Shown here piece after piece: positions 6,004-6,186 of a stretch of 6,186 bases of DNA. The first letter of the stretch is position 1. Each line of letters begins with the position of its first letter. Origin of the DNA: Methanomassiliicoccales archaeon (GTDB lineage: Archaea; Thermoplasmatota; Thermoplasmata; Methanomassiliicoccales; JACIVX01). The position numbers were made by a program, and so were the translations under genes. Below the pieces are notes generated by a model. The model was not told the origin of the DNA, did not search any database, and saw only the letters and a list, made by a program, of their open reading frames with translations. Location of the stretch: assembly GCA_024464195.1 (NCBI GenBank), contig JANHAK010000081.1, forward strand, positions 1 to 6,186. The letters run 5' to 3'.

Positions 6004-6186
6004 ATGAACTTGCGAAGAAAAAAGCAATACTGATCACAGGTGGCGCAGTAAAGATACCCGGCGATCTCAAACTTCCGTTTCGCTTGAGCATGTCAACAGC
6101 CGGACCGGGTGCAGGAACGCCCGCATTGGTCTTGTCCTTCCAAGGGTTGAGAGTCAAGAAGGCGATATCTAGGGACGAGGGCGAAT
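5988..6186 (+). CDS. Unidentified protein, N-terminal part (3' end outside window), translationally linked to cysS
   Basis: A frame open to the right edge begins at GTG 5988-5990, overlapping the end of cysS by 16 bp. GGGAG lies four bases before the GTG, a better ribosome-binding site than any near the alternative TTG at 6000. The visible 66 residues contain KAILITGGAVKIPGDLKLPF (12-31), a Gly/Pro-rich STAGPGAGTP (36-45) and a beta-like LVLSFQGLRVKKAISRDEG (47-65). I cannot place it with certainty. It faintly recalls the N-terminal domain of some radical SAM proteins of methanogens, but the CxxxCxxC cluster that would prove this would lie beyond the window. The ATG at 6004 next to the cysS stop is in another frame and closes after nine codons. 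The overlap suggests co-expression with the cys genes. Confidence 0.6.
   Translation, partial: MEAHLNELAKKKAILITGGAVKIPGDLKLPFRLSMSTAGPGAGTPALVLSFQGLRVKKAISRDEGE

Overview
The window looks archaeal, most likely from a euryarchaeote related to methanogens. The evidence is a tRNA-Cys gene interrupted at position 37/38 by a 15-nt intron with a bulge-helix-bulge (BHB) splice motif and no encoded CCA end, TATA-like boxes about 25 bp before likely transcription starts, a GGTGA ribosome-binding site, an archaeal-type PyrK C-terminus, and an AksA-type homocitrate synthase. AksA serves coenzyme B synthesis in methanogens. The genus cannot be fixed from this sequence.

Left part (1-2520). The 3' end of pyrK (+ strand, cut by the window edge) converges on, and overlaps by 11 bp, an AksA/NifV-like acyltransferase gene on the - strand. 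Behind that, also on the - strand, is an unrecognised conserved-looking protein of about 288 residues whose C-terminal half is rich in cysteine.

Middle (2521-3001). An AT-rich, largely non-coding stretch separates the - strand genes from the + strand genes. It holds a - strand TATA box, three TACAATT repeats about 36 bp apart, a perfect 18-bp dyad, a + strand TATA box, the intron-containing tRNA-Cys gene, and a 151-bp spacer before cysK with a small AT-rich inverted repeat.

Right part (2765-6186). This is a cysteine island: tRNA-Cys, then cysK (O-acetylserine sulfhydrylase), cysE (serine acetyltransferase) and cysS (cysteinyl-tRNA synthetase), all on one strand with spacers of 10 and 34 bp. 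Together they make O-acetylserine from serine, convert it to cysteine, and load the cysteine on the tRNA encoded next door. A further gene, cut by the right edge, overlaps the end of cysS by 16 bp and is probably translated from the same message; its product is not identified. The most notable finding is this physical grouping of tRNA, amino-acid synthesis and charging enzyme. No mobile element, CRISPR array or rRNA was seen.
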